From Paramecium sonneborni (taxonomy: Eukaryota > Ciliophora > Oligohymenophorea > Peniculida > Parameciidae), in the NCBI GenBank assembly GCA_905182985.1, contig CAJJDN010000003.1, positions 72,472-136,471 of the forward strand: a stretch of 64,000 nt of DNA, given 5' to 3'. The notes under the pieces are model-generated. The model was not told the DNA's origin. It did no database searches and worked only from the letters and a program-made list of their open reading frames with translations. The position numbers and the translations under genes are program-made. Positions within the stretch are counted from its first letter, which is position 1. Every line of letters begins with the position of its first letter. Shown here in pieces: positions 23,682 through 36,368 of this stretch.

Positions 23682-25418
23682 TCATTTTTAGAGTTTATAT
23701 CTAATGAAAGAGAGTCCAGTCTAATTATATTTTTAATAAATAAGTAAATCTTCGTGTCTCTAACTATTAATAATAATAGATACTTGTATATTAATTTTGT
23801 CTTGGATTGTGTCACTATATTTAAAATCTAACATAATAAATTTGGAAGCATATTAAATTATGTCAATTAAATCAACAAGATTAAATCCAAAACTAATTTA
23901 AGCAAATTCTGTAAATAATCTATTAAATGATTTCTGAGCTAGTGATTATAAAAGAAATTTACAATCAGCAAGGATAAATTTACTTGTCTTTGGAATTTCA
24001 TAATAAATGTATTCTTTTGTGAATTATTCATATTCTAAAGCTAAAACAAGATACATAAAAGAGGCAACAATTTTTCTTGGTTTATAACTGAGAGTTTCAA
24101 TATCAAGATAGCAACAATCAATAAATCCTTGTAATTTTAACATAACTTAAAAATAATATAAAATTAATACTTTTATATGAAGAATTATTATTTGATCTAA
24201 ATTTTTTGTAAACATCTGTAATAAAATTATCCCATTGATTTGTGTAAAATTCAATCCATAAATTAATAGTTGGAATATTCAAATGCCATTATAAACTCTT
24301 ACAAATTTCTTTCTCCATTTCATATATTTTATTTAAAGAATAACCATAGTTACTAGCCTTTTCAAAATCTTTTGGGTTTTTTGCTTCAACTTCCTTTAAT
24401 ATATATTGATTAATTATTATACCTCCATTTTAGATGCTATTAACATAGATGCAGTTCCTAATAATTATAATTCTGATTTTGTTATTGCTTTTTTAGATAA
24501 ATAACTATCAACATAAGCAACTGCCAAATAATAGGTATCTCTCTTCATAAAATAAACAGAACAAACTTCAATCATCCAATCCATTAAAATTGCTCTCATT
24601 AAAGGAGTGATTTATGTTTATATTGATTATAGATAATCACTATTTGGAGCATATTCAATTTCTTAAAGCATTAAAACTTGCAAAGTTTCCTAAGAAAAAC
24701 CACCTATTTGTGAATTTTAATAATTAGGATTTTCATTTTGTAAAATATTATTATTTTTTGAATTTGTAGAATTAGGTAATATGGTATTAGCATTATCACT
24801 AAGAATTGTAATACTTGATTCATCACATTCTAGAGTAAGTCCTATTTATTTTTACTCTCCCATTGAAATACATCTAGTATTCTTTTTATGTTTTAATAAA
24901 TTATTAGGGCTTTATTTTTTTATTGTTCTTTCACTTAATTAATTTGAATTATCTTCTGGTATGAAAAATTTAGGAACATTTATTTTTTCAATTTGTTTTT
25001 CTTCTCTCTAAGAATTACAACTATTAATTTAAATTTATCTTTACTTTTCACAATTAGAATAATAAGAATTAGTTGTATTAGTATTAGTATTAGTATTTTA
25101 AGGTATATTAGAAATCATAAAATAAGCACCAGAATTGCCTTAAACAACATGACTATATTATCTATGATTCTTTTTAAAATGAGATTTATTGCTATTATGC
25201 TCAATTGAATTATTTCTAGAGACATTTTAATCTTTTAAGAATGACTCAAATGTTATTTATTAATTTTGAAAATCCTTTCTTTCCCAAATAGCTGATCCCT
25301 TCAGATTTTCATTTTGTATATTTTTTTCTATGCATTTCGGTTTGCTGAATATAGGTTTCAAACTTAATTATGCTACTTTTGTTAAAGTTTGATTAGACGT
25401 TTGTTAAGGTACATTCAT
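23682..25418 (-). CDS. Cyclin (A/B/E-type box), about 560 aa
   Basis: Introns at 24394-24422 (29 nt) and 24146-24170 (25 nt) give a 561-codon frame. The cyclin N box is clear: MRAILMDWMIEVCSVYFMKR, then DTYYLAVAYVDSYLSKK, then LQLLGTASMLIASKME, with the MRAILVDWL Arg and the Lys of the CDK-binding face. The C box follows (LDIETLSYKPRKIVASFMYL). The about 230-residue N-terminus is Asn/Ser-rich with an Asn-Thr repeat. It should bind a CDK and drive a cell-cycle step. In-frame sequence continues upstream to an ATG at 25572-25574, which would add 52 residues. A 20-nt intron candidate near the end could instead extend the C-terminus. Confidence 0.82.
25075..25098. repeat. Short ATTAGT microsatellite in the cyclin gene
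   Basis: About four hexamer units that encode alternating Asn-Thr in the disordered N-terminus of the cyclin. Likely polymorphic. Confidence 0.6.
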
Positions 25419-25574
25419 TTAAAATGGTACACAACTTGATTGTTTTTTATTTATCTTGTATTTTATATTCTCAGGTTAGGATGTTGGCTTTACTATAAAT
25501 TAAATTTACTTAAATCGATATTTTTTTATGAAATTGATTCTATTTATTGTATAATGGTTATTGTTAATTTTCAT

Positions 25575-26297
25575 CAAATCTCATTAACGATATATTCTGA
25601 ATTAATAACTATATATACATTAAGCTGTTAAACATTTTCTTTTGGATTGAAATAAGGATTCCACTAAAAGTTCATTATTTCAAATTTAAATATAATTATT
25701 GATAAAACATATAAATTAATACATCTCCAAGTTTTTAAATTTATCTTTCCTTATATACTAATTAACCGCCTAATCAATTTATTCTGAAAATTAAATACAT
25801 AATACTCTTTCATTATAATAAACTTTGAGCTCTTAAGATGAAATTTAATTTTTACTCCTAGAATAATGCATTATTTTGGAATAATTGAGACTACTCTTCT
25901 TGTTCAATTCAATTTTGTTATGATTTCAATTTAATTTTCCAAACAATTGATTATAATAAATAATTTATCTTTGAAGCACTTTTTCTTTTTTATACAATTA
26001 AAATGTTAATCTTGTCGTCTTGTATAATTTTAAAAAAATAAATCTATTTTGTACATAAATCTTATATTACAAAACATAACTAATAAAAAATTGAAATGTT
26101 GAAGTTTTTTGTTGTCGAAATGAAATTTAAATTTTGATTAGATAAATAAAACACCAACAATTTATTAAATTAACAAAAACTATTTGAACAACTTAAAGTA
26201 TTACAAATTTAACCAGATATTAGTTTTATATTATTTTCCTTAAAATTTTTGATCTTATTTTATTCATTTTATGTACTATATTAATTTTTTTAATTAT
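25575..26297. other. AT-rich spacer with weak minus-strand ORFs
   Basis: About 720 bp between the divergent cyclin and exportin genes. One 63-codon minus-strand frame (starting MHYSRSKNQISSQ near 25880) has no recognisable feature, and the 17-nt 'introns' needed to extend others are below the usual Paramecium minimum. I call no gene. Confidence 0.4.
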
Positions 26298-29200
26298 ATG
26301 AATAATATATCTGTGCTTTCATAAACAATACACAATTATTGTTTACAATCATATACTGCTGGAGATTTTGCGGTATTAATTCAATTTGACTCTTTTAGAA
26401 GAATCAATAAGTTTTAGAACACTTAAGAAAATTCATATTGGATTGGAATAATTTACAAATATTGAAAAACATAATAGAAGTTGATTGTAAATAGGAGACT
26501 ACTTTTGTGATTTACTAATTACTCCAAAAAGCTATTGCTTCAGGTTGTAAATTTATTAATGTGCTTCCAACTCCATAAAGAAAATCTTAAAGTTATGAAG
26601 AATATGAAAGGTGTATAAATGTTCAATATTTTAGTAATGAAAGATAGCATTTTACTACAATTGTGACAACTCATTTGGAAATTGTGATTAATTATTTTTC
26701 AAAAGGTGTGTAGCATCAAACTTATGTTTAAAACACAGTTTTGTTTGCCTTAGCCTATATGATGAGAAAATATTGGTCTGAAATTATTGCTCCTGAATAA
26801 TTGGTCGAGAAACTAATTAACACATTTTTTTATAATTAAAATCTCTAAATTTTAACTTTAGGATGCAAATTATTTGAAAATCTATTAAGTTGTATTCGAT
26901 AATATTATTATGCAACTGGTTATCTTGAATTTAGAAAAGTCATGATGGGATTTCAAAGGTTATTATTTATATAAATAATATTTATAGATAATCTTTATCT
27001 ACTTTATTAGAATAGACTCATTAACTAGTCTAAAATTAGTTAAAAATTGGGACCTTTTTATAAATTTATTAATTAGATAAATCTTATACTGATTAATTAA
27101 TATAATTACTTAATTCATTCTTTACATTTAATTTCAATTTAAGTTTTTATGAAATTGATGTTGATTATGATTCAAAAGAAAACTTTATAGTTAATGTATA
27201 AAAATAATATAGTGATTTAGTTTCCTGATTGTTATTTTAAAATAATAAATGACGAAAAATTGAATCAAGAATATTTTAGAGCAATTATTGACTTTTATAC
27301 TGTAGATTAATCCATTTCATTAAGAATACTTAATATAATCTAAAGAATTTCATCTGCAAGATTATCTTTATTTTTTGCAAAACATAATTTTAAGAAAATT
27401 GTTAGACGAACTCTATGGGATGGTTTATTATACCTCTTAAGTAATTATGAACTTTACTTAAATAACAGTGATTTTTCTAATGAAGTTTGTTCTTTTGCTA
27501 TTAGATTAGTTGTATGTTTATAAAAGTTATTTATTAGTCTAATTTTACTTTCAAAAAACTACGAAAATTTTAGGATTTGTTTGATTAATGTGTAAACTAA
27601 TTAAATAAAATAAATCATATAATTCTCAATAATTAAGGAATAAAGCTATCCTCTAATAGTACTTTCATTAAACTATAGGAAGTTTGGCATTAGTTTTTAT
27701 TCTAAATTAATATATACAGTTCTCTTTATTAGCAATAATTTTAACTTTTGTAAAATTCTGTTAATATGAGTTTTAAATTATTAATTCATGCATTTTATAA
27801 TGGAAATCCATTTTCTGAAATACCATCCAATTATCCTATTAAAAAAATTAAAAAATTCTTGGAAAAAAGTTTTCATTTATGTGTTTAAGTTTATTAATAA
27901 AATACAATTGAATGCATAAATTTGATTTCTGAATTATTAAAAAATTTACCCATATATGTATTAAATATTAAATATTTTAGCAAGTTTAAACATTGTAACC
28001 ATAAGAATAAATAATTACATTAAGTATATAATTAATAAAATTATAGAAAAATTTAGTGCTTTATTATGTCTAATTTCAGCACTTGTGTTAAGTCCAGCCT
28101 AATTAGAATTATTAAATGGAGAATCTCAATTTCAATAAAGTAAATAAGAGGGTCAACCATAAGCACGTATATTATTATAAGGAATCCTTGATTTGATTGC
28201 ATTTACAAATAAAATTAATATTCCAGCAGATGTAAAATTTAAAATAAAAATAGAATTATATTTGTAAATTGTACCATACTAGTATACTAATATTTATTCA
28301 AACATATATTTCTTAAACAATAGAAAATCTATATTATGAAGAAACTTAAAATATAGTCATATCTTAATCGTATTTGTAATAAATAAAATTTATAATAGAT
28401 CAATGAGTCTGGGGAAAGACAATATATAATCAAATTATTTAATTATCATAGAAAGTTGTTTAGAGAAATGGTAATTTATAATTAAATTTAAGCTTTTAAA
28501 TATTTACTTTTCATGATCCAGACCTAGTAGAATATAGTTTTATAATTTTGTAATATACATATGAAAAGTACTTTAGATAATAAATAGTTTAGACTGAAGA
28601 GATAATTAGATCGAAGATTTTTTAGACAGTGTTCTATTAGTAGTATGTTGAAACAATTCTTCTTATAAATGGATTTGACATGTTTTAATGAAGTTTAGTA
28701 TATAAAAAAAAGAAAACAAGTTTACAAATTAGTTTCTTTAGTTTGGGTTGATGATTAATTAGATGATTATGTACCTGCACTAGTTGAAATATATAAATAA
28801 ATAAAAAAATCCCTTACAAATGAAACAAATAAAATAAATATGTTGAAATATTTATGGGATATGATTGGAGTAGTAGATGAATTAGAAGTAGATAATATAT
28901 ACAGAGTATTCTTAAGAATTGTGTAATACAAATAATTAAAATAGTTTTTCTGATTTATCTTCTTTATTATCTTCTGACAATACTTAGATTTTTGTGACAG
29001 ATTATGATTCCTCATTAGGATTAACAGCATTATTATGTTCAATATTTAAAAATAAGTAATATATTGTATTTATAATTTAGAAATACAAGATTATCAAATG
29101 AAAATATTTAAATTTTACTTTATTAAATTTATGGTAAAGCAGCAACCTTCTTTATTACTTCTATTGATTATTTATTATAATAAGTCTAAACTAGTTTATA

Positions 29201-30062
29201 GCAAGGTGAATAAGTAAAGGAAGGTATTTTAAAGAGAGCTGCTAAATTATTAAAAGTTATGGGATAGATTTCAAATTCTAAATAAATTAATTAAGGGTTT
29301 TTTGTAATATACTAAGATTCTTCATATTTAAGTTTATTTAAGAAATAATTATAACTTATAACTGTTTTTAAACCTTTATTTCTTAATTTAATAAACTATA
29401 AAAAGTATTTGTTTGAATGTTTGGAAGGAGTTTGTTCAGAACATAGTGAAACATTAGCATATAGATGTGGTTCAGATGTTTATTTAGAATTATTGATTAT
29501 AGCAGAAAGTACTTTATAAGAAATACTAAACTTCAAATAACTTAAAGGCGATGAATAAATTAATGAAGAAGCACTTTAATTATCATAAATTGCTAGCATA
29601 TTATGCAATGTGATGCAATTTTTAATTTAAGAAGGAGTAATTGGTGAATAAGTTGATACAGAAATGATTAAGAAAAAAACATTAGAAGTTTATACTATTG
29701 GTAAAAAAGTGTTAAATTCCATTTTTTCATTATCTTTTACAATCATTGTTGCATTTCCTAAAATCTTAAAATTTTCAACTCCTAATAGTGAGATTTTATT
29801 TGCCATTTCATTATTTAATCCAACTGAGGTATGTATTTGATTTAATTTAGTATTAATAATTGTTGGTTCAATTGGTTTTAGAATATAAAAATACTCTTGT
29901 ATTGCCATCATAAACTTTGGAAACTATTTCATTAGGATATCAAGGTATAATAAATAATTTTAATTAGTTTTGAACAATTATTTGAATAGTACTACAAAAG
30001 AATTATTTACTAAATAAATTAAATAAGCATTAGAATAAGTTTGTTCATAAGAAGAATTCTGA
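26298..30062 (+). CDS. Exportin/importin-beta superfamily protein (exportin-7/4-like), about 1,150 aa
   Basis: Long plus-strand gene with several short introns (for example GTATTAATT...TTTAG after codon 25, and two near the 3' end). The N-terminus has the importin-beta pattern (KNQQVLEHLRKFILDWNNLQ, then FVIYQLLQKAIAS), and helical repeats continue (TYVQNTVLFALAYMMRKYW). The last exons (YLNSTTKELFTKQIKQALEQ) end in CSQEEF. All-helical composition, absence of membrane segments and length suit exportin-7 or -4, which carry proteins out of the nucleus with Ran-GTP. Not every intron was resolved, so internal boundaries are approximate and a split into two genes is not excluded. Confidence 0.62.
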
Positions 30063-30334
30063 ATTATTGTATTTATCAAATATAATATTATTATTTGTTC
30101 TCTTCCTACGTATATATATAATATAAATATTTTTATAATCAATTATTTACATTCAGATATTTATTATAATGTTGAATAGTTCTTATTTTTAATAATATGA
30201 TTATTTAAGATCTTAGAATTATTAGAAAGAATAGATAAAATTCTAATTTTTATTAAGGACTTCAAATTGAATATTATGAAACATATTATTTAAATACATT
30301 TATATTGTTAACAATCATAAAATTATATTAATCA
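30063..30334. other. Spacer
   Basis: AT-rich. An in-frame open stretch continues upstream of the next gene's start to about 30200 but has poor composition. Confidence 0.45.
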
Positions 30335-31399
30335 ATGAGGTAATAGCCCTACTTCATTAAACCTGTAAATCATTTGTCATGTAGAAATCAATCATCAAAA
30401 CAAAGCTTTAGTTAATAATAAAGTGATGAATCAAAATCAAAAAGTCAAAATAAATTATCAAATATTAAAAAACCTGCTCCAATAATAACCTAAGCTATAA
30501 CATCTCCTCATCTAAAAAGGGCAAATAATTAGTATAAATTATAGTTATAATATAGATTGAGAATTTTAAAAAGTAATAAAGTTGACTTACCTTCCTTACC
30601 TTCTCCTTAATTGTAATAATAATGTGATTAATCATTGTCTAAATTTAAAAGCTTCGAAAATCTTAATATTCAATTGAGATAGCCAACCCCAAGAAGATTT
30701 AAATCTGATGAACCTAATATAAGTGAACTCGGTACTTAACCAAAAAAAACTATACGCTTCAGTTAGCATAGCAATATAAGATTAAGGAATGATTCAGCAA
30801 AAGCAAGAAATAGATCTAATCATATTCCATTTTAAAAAACTAATACTGAACCAAGCGAAATTGTACATTCTCCAGAAGTACATTTACCAAGAAGAAATTT
30901 TGATGATTCAAGAGAAATTTTGTATTAATTGCATAGAGGTTACTCAAAAGAAAAGTAATCAATTTTAAGAACTGAACCAGATGATCCTTATAGAATTGGC
31001 AGTATTTGTGAAAATAGAAACTCTACAAATCTGAAAAGATAGTTAGGGCATTAATAAATTAATGAATCCCAAAGATTTCCTACAAAACATCATATAGATA
31101 TGCCATGTGATGATGAATTTTCTTAGTTTTTTAAAGAAGATGATAATTAAAATAATTTTAAGAATACACAAAAAAATAATAACCATTAAAATTAAATTAG
31201 TCAGCAAACAAAAGAAAAAATATTAGATTTGCTATTTCTTTCAACAGGAGAATTGAAAAAAAAATTTAATGAATAAAGTAGGATTTAATATTCAAAAATC
31301 ACAAACAAAGCATAATAAAATAAACCAATAGTACCAAAAAGTAAATTTCCAAATGACTTTTTTAATGTTTTGAATTCTAATGAATCTCAAATATTTTGA
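30335..31399 (+). CDS. Disordered basic Ser/Asn/Gln-rich protein, 354 aa
   Basis: Intronless frame of exactly 355 codons starting MRQQPYFIKPVNHLSCRN. It is rich in Ser, Lys, Arg and Pro with phosphorylation-type motifs (SPHLKRAN, LPSLPSPQL, PTPRRFKSDEPN, EIVHSPEVHLPRR). No folded domain, signal peptide or helix pair is visible. A scaffold or cytoskeletal regulator is plausible, but I do not recognise the family. Confidence 0.6.
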
Positions 31400-31812
31400 T
31401 TAGTATAACTCATCTCTTATTATTCTATTTTTATATTTTTAAATAATTATTTTTTCACTCAATAACTATTAAAAAAATTTTAACAGTAATTGAATCTAAT
31501 AGATATGATATTTAATTCATATTTAAATAGCAGCATATTTAAATATAGGAAGATTTAACAAAAAGAATTGAATGAATTGATTAAATATAGAAATAAATAT
31601 AATTTAAAATTTTAGGAAGGTGCATAAATTTAAATTATAAAAGGATGAGATTAAAAGTAGGAAGTCAAGTTTGATTAAAAGCAAAGATATTAATGGAAAT
31701 AAAATAAAATAATAAAAATTAGTCAAATGTTTGTAAATAAAATGAAATAAGACGTCATATAATGAGGAATAAAAACGCCTAACTTTTTTTTTGTTTTTCA
31801 ATAATATTATAA
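31400..31812. other. Promoter-containing spacer of trichocyst gene
   Basis: About 410 bp, AT-rich, no gene. It contains the promoter of the strongly coding-biased trichocyst gene downstream, but I recognise no specific element. Confidence 0.5.
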
Positions 31813-33004
31813 ATGAAGACAATAATCCTTGCCTTAGCACTCATTGTGTTAGTCTCATCAACATAAGCTGATGTTATTGCTACAATCAAGAAGATTGACA
31901 AATCACCATTCGGAAGAACATTGTTCGATACAATTTGGCTCGAACTCTAAACAGGAGATCCATTGGACAGATTAATCTAAACATTGACAGATTTGGAAGA
32001 CAGATATGTTGCTGAATAAAAGGAAGATGATGCCAGAAACCACGAATACTAAGATGCATGCACAGTTGTAAGATATTTTTCTAATACTTTTCTAGGACAT
32101 CTCAGCTTTCGATAAAGATTTGGCTGAATCTAACAGAAAGAAGATTGAATTAGAAGCTAGATTAGAAGGATAATTATACCCATAAAGAGGAATCTTATAA
32201 GGATTAGTTGCCTAAAAATAAGGTGAAGTCAAGGGATACTAAAAGGATTTGGATGAGCTCGATGCTTAAAGAGCTGAAGAAAATGCTGACTTTGAAGAGA
32301 AAGTCTTAGAACACTAAGAAGCAACAGCTATCATTGCTGAAGCTAGAAGACTCTTCGCTGATAACATTGAACACGAATCTTTCATCTAAAAAGGAAAAGC
32401 AACCAGATAACCAGCTCACAAATTCACCAAGGAAGTTGCTAGTATGATCTAAAAGCACTTCACATAATCTGCTAAGAAGGCTGCCAAATTCTAACACAGA
32501 AAGGGATATAGCAAATTATTCAAAGCTTTCGCCACAATTGCCTCAAAAGTTGAATAATTAGCTGATGCTGGAGCAGTCTCAAAGATCATTGATTTAGCTG
32601 ATGAATTATTAGCCAAGATTGCTGACTCATTATCCTTATTGAGATTCGCTGAAGACAAGAGAGTTGAAGCTTATAAGAAATCAAGAAACTTTGTTGTCAT
32701 TGCTCTCACTGTTGCCGGAACTGCTCTTGCTAACGCTTAATCAGATTTGGCTTCTTTGAACGATGTCATTGCTTAAGTTGAAGCCTCACTTGACACCACC
32801 AACTAAAGAATTGAAAACGTTACTGCTGACAGAACCGATAGATTCACCTAATGTGAAGAAGCTGTTTAAGATTACTAAGATGCCAGAGCTGCAAGAACTT
32901 CTGACAGAGATGTTGTTTCATAAACCATCGGATTAGTCAACAAGGAATTAAGAACCTTAAGAGAATAATTAGCCTTAAGATAATCAGCTGGAGAAGAAAT
33001 CTGA
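31813..33004 (+). CDS. Trichocyst matrix protein (TMP) family, 387 aa
   Basis: A 28-nt intron (32068-32095) gives an exact 388-codon frame. The start MKTIILALALIVLVSSTQAD is a signal peptide. Then come IKKIDKSPFGRTLFDTIWLE, a region typical of TMP precursors, and long Ala/Glu/Lys coiled coil with isolated Cys residues (YQDACTVV, TQCEEAVQD). TMPs are processed and assembled into the spring-like crystalline core of the trichocyst, which expands on exocytosis. G/C-ending codons are much more common than in neighbours, consistent with high expression. It differs strongly in sequence from the trichocyst gene at 4915-6036, so it belongs to another TMP subfamily. Confidence 0.9.
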
Positions 33005-33117
33005 TAATGATTCATTTATCATTAAACAATTCTAAATAAACATCCTTATTTTCTTTTTTTATTATATTATCATTATTTATTTTTACTATATATTATAATA
33101 TTAATTTAGTAAAAGTT

Positions 33118-33365
33118 TCAATTAAAATCCTCATCTGTTAACTTTATATGAATTATAGGTCTAACTAAATTTGGATATTCTGTAAATATTTAATTTAAAA
33201 GATCTAATTTTAATGTTCCAGGTTATTTTTTAACTTTATTAACACTCTTCTCTTTTCTTTATAATACTCTATCAACTGATGATTTACTCTTAATTTATAA
33301 TTAAAATAATATACAATTGCCTCAGTAAACTCTTAACCTACTGAATTTATTTGTATATCATTCAT
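33118..33365 (-). CDS. Hypothetical small protein, 73 aa
   Basis: A 26-nt intron gives 74 codons. It starts MNDIQINSVGQEFTEAI, has a basic middle (SSVDRVLQRKEKSVNKVKKQ) and ends IIHIKLTDEDFN. The spliced version has far better composition than the unspliced frame, which supports the intron. Family unknown. It converges on the trichocyst gene. Confidence 0.45.
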
Positions 33366-33568
33366 CTGCTATTATAATTATGATTTTTATTATTTAAGAT
33401 TTAAGATCTCTTAATTAGCTAAACCAAGTTATGATTCTAATTAGTATATATGTTTTTCCATTTATTGTAGTTTTTAAATCATATATTCTTCATTTTATGG
33501 TGTAACTATATGTTACTAATGCATTCAAATTCGTTAATTATTTATATTTTTTTATAATCAATATATAT

Positions 33569-34161
33569 TCATTTAATATAAACAGAATCAATAGAATAAT
33601 CTCTTCTTGCATATTTACAATTTTCCAATGACTTTACTCTTTAAGGTCTTTTTCTAGTTATTGTTTTATTTATTTCTTTAAATGGATTATCTTTTAAAAT
33701 AGGTATGTATGAATAAGCATCATATCCAATTATTTTTCTTAAATAATCTAATTTTATTGGACTTTGATTATTTTTTATTTTAAGTTTTTATGAATAGCTC
33801 TCATCCAAAGTTATTGTTGGTTTACGAGCTCTCTCAAAATGAACTTTGTTCAATAAATACTATCTTTCAAATCCATCAAGTTCTCTTGGAAGTTTTGAAA
33901 CATCAAAATCTTAATTTAATTATTTAACTTTACGAATTATATCTCTAAATTAATTGAATTATTTACATTATTGCTGCACCTCCAGAATTCTATATATTAC
34001 ATTAACTATATAAATAATCTAATAAACTATCTTTCTTTTACTTTTCCAAGGTTATATATTTTTATAATTCCTTCTCTAAATTTATTTTCTTTTAGATGCC
34101 AATCTAATTTTCTATTTTTATCAAATAACGTTCTTTTTTCTTTTTGTTTATTACTTTCCAT
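33569..34161 (-). CDS. Hypothetical protein, about 189 aa
   Basis: A 23-nt intron near 34018-34040 gives 190 codons. It starts MESNKQKEKRTLFDKNRKLD, is basic, and has a segment LPRELDGFERQYLLNKVHFE followed by a Thr/Arg-rich stretch (INKTITRKRPQRVKS). No domain recognised. The gene at 34237 lies just upstream on the same strand. A single longer gene with an unusual intron between them was considered, but a TGA separates the frames. Confidence 0.5.
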
Positions 34162-34236
34162 AATTCTGTATATTACTCATTATATTCATTCATACATTAA
34201 TCAATAAATTATTATTGTTATTGTTTTTGAATACAT

Positions 34237-34686
34237 TCATTTCGATATTTCTTTTGTATTTTTTATAGTTGATTTCCATTTTATTTAGAATTAGTTAAAT
34301 ATTAAACGATCTAACTCATCTCTCTTGCTAAATTAGTTGATTTTTCTTCCAATTATTCTATCTTAATTAAAATGTATTAATACTTCTTCTTCCTTTTTTT
34401 ACAATTTATTAGATAAATTTTCAATTGCTGATTTTTATTAAGATAATTTCTATTTTATTGAAGATATTTCATCTTTTATTTTTTACAATTAAACATTCAT
34501 TTAATCCTCAAAATCTCCAATGGAATTTGTTTTTTTAACAATACAACTATTTTAGATTGATATTTCAGTCCTCACTCTTGATTTCTTTGTTAATTAACTA
34601 TTCCAATTTTCTATTTTACTATGAGATGTTCCAAAATCTTCTTGTTGATTATCTGATACAATTGTTTAAAAAGTTAATCTTTTCAT
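34237..34686 (-). CDS. Hypothetical coiled-coil protein, 149 aa
   Basis: Intronless 150-codon frame starting MKRLTFQTIVSDNQQEDF. A coiled coil occupies residues about 65-100 (LQKIKDEISSIKQKLSQQKS), and the tail is basic. Family unknown. It faces the divergent gene at 34863 with 176 bp between start codons. Confidence 0.52.
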
Positions 34687-34862
34687 TATTCTATATATGC
34701 TTTAATTGAAATAAAATAAATATAGTTAGATAGCTTAATTAAGAACTAAAATTCAATAAACTATTTTGGATTGTATTAGATTAGAAAGATTAAGATAAAT
34801 AATTTAAATAACTTAAATAATCAAATAAGCATAAAAAAATTCAGAATATAAATATAAATAAA

Positions 34863-35982
34863 ATGAGTAAATAAAATATGTAAATTTATCTATTATTCTA
34901 GTCATAATATAGATAATGGAATATCAAAAGTAATTGATTCAACAAAATAATCAATTTCTAAGGAGAATGGTAATGAATTAACAACTTTTTAACTAAATCT
35001 TACAGATATTCATTAAGGAACTGAAAGAAAAAGTAGTAAATCATGTAGAGATAATTCAAGTTACACTCCTCATCAAAATAAATTTTATGGATATTGTCAA
35101 TTCCCAAAATAAAAGTTAAATTCTACAAAACTTAATTAAAGTCGAATGACAACGTTACAATAATAATCCACTATTTCAGTTGATAAAGCCTAAATTAAAT
35201 CATAACCTTAATCAGCCTTTATTATGAATGGTAAACAATTAAAAGTTAAAAATTGTGAATTACTATTTGAAGATAATCCTTATCACTTAAGTGGCAACAT
35301 ATAAGATGTTATATAAAATTATGAAAAAAGTACTATTCAGAGCTTTGTTTTCAGAAAAGGTAGTTCCTCCATAAATAGAAATAAATCTTAATCTAACCAA
35401 AATCAATAAAGGTTTGTGTGCAAGTATATTAATAATAGGCAAATTCATTCACCTCCTATTAAATTAATTAACAAATTTATTATAAATTTAGATCAATAGT
35501 AATTATAAAATGAACAAACCAACTATACAGAAAATCTTAAAATTACTCTTGGAACTGATAGAGGAAGATTAACTATTTAAAATGATTTTCATGATGATAA
35601 ATAAAGCAGATCCTTATCTAAGTCTCTATATTAAACTTTAGATTTCTCTTTACAAAATGATAAGCAATAGCCAATGTTTATGAAGTCTTTTAAAACAGAT
35701 ATTAATCCAAGCACTATTTTATGTGACTAAAATAATCGAAAGGTTAGTGAAATTTATTAATCATTTATATTTAAATCAAATTTTTCAATTGATTCTAAAA
35801 AATTAATCACCACTAAGAATTAATTAGAAAACTCTTCTAGACTAGAAAAAGAATTAGAATTATATCCTGAAGTCAAATAACCAAAGGAATAAAAGAAAAT
35901 TAAATAATATAAAACAAAAATATATACTGAATCAGAGTTATCATAAAAAGATAAAGACTTAAATACAAATTATCTTATTTGA
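34863..35982 (+). CDS. Disordered Ser/Asn/Lys-rich protein, 365 aa
   Basis: A 22-nt intron immediately after codon 5 (34880-34901) gives 366 codons. The protein is polar and largely disordered, with scattered motifs (FVFRKGSSSINRNKSQSNQ, RQIHSPPIKLINKF) and a Lys/Glu-rich C-terminus. No domain, membrane helix or signal peptide. I do not recognise it. Confidence 0.55.
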
Positions 35983-36368
35983 AATATTATAAATACTTAT
36001 AGAAATATAATATTATATTTTAAATTACTTTCATGGTGGCTATTATTATTAATCAGAAAATTATAAAGGTTTAGTAAAAACTTAATAGAACAAAAAAAAG
36101 TATTTTAAAAATAAATATACATTAAATTGATTGTTTAAATATAAAATATTAGTTAATACTTATCTAACATTTATTTAGATTTTTGCTATATTAGTCTTCC
36201 ATTTTTATAAAATATGAAAGTTGTTTTTTGATTAGTTTTTAAGTTTCATATTTTAATTTTCTTTAAATAATATTTAGAAGATAATACAAACTTAACTATA
36301 TGATTAAATCAATTAAGATTCTTTTTTGTTATACAAATATATTATGGTCTGAAAAATTAATTATAAAA
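35983..36368. other. Convergent AT-rich spacer
   Basis: About 385 bp between the stop codons of convergent genes. Poly-A and poly-T rich; no gene seen. Confidence 0.6.

Noticed and set aside
25440..25631. Plus-strand hydrophobic ORF
   Set aside because: It is antisense to possible cyclin 5' sequence; composition is that of a shadow.
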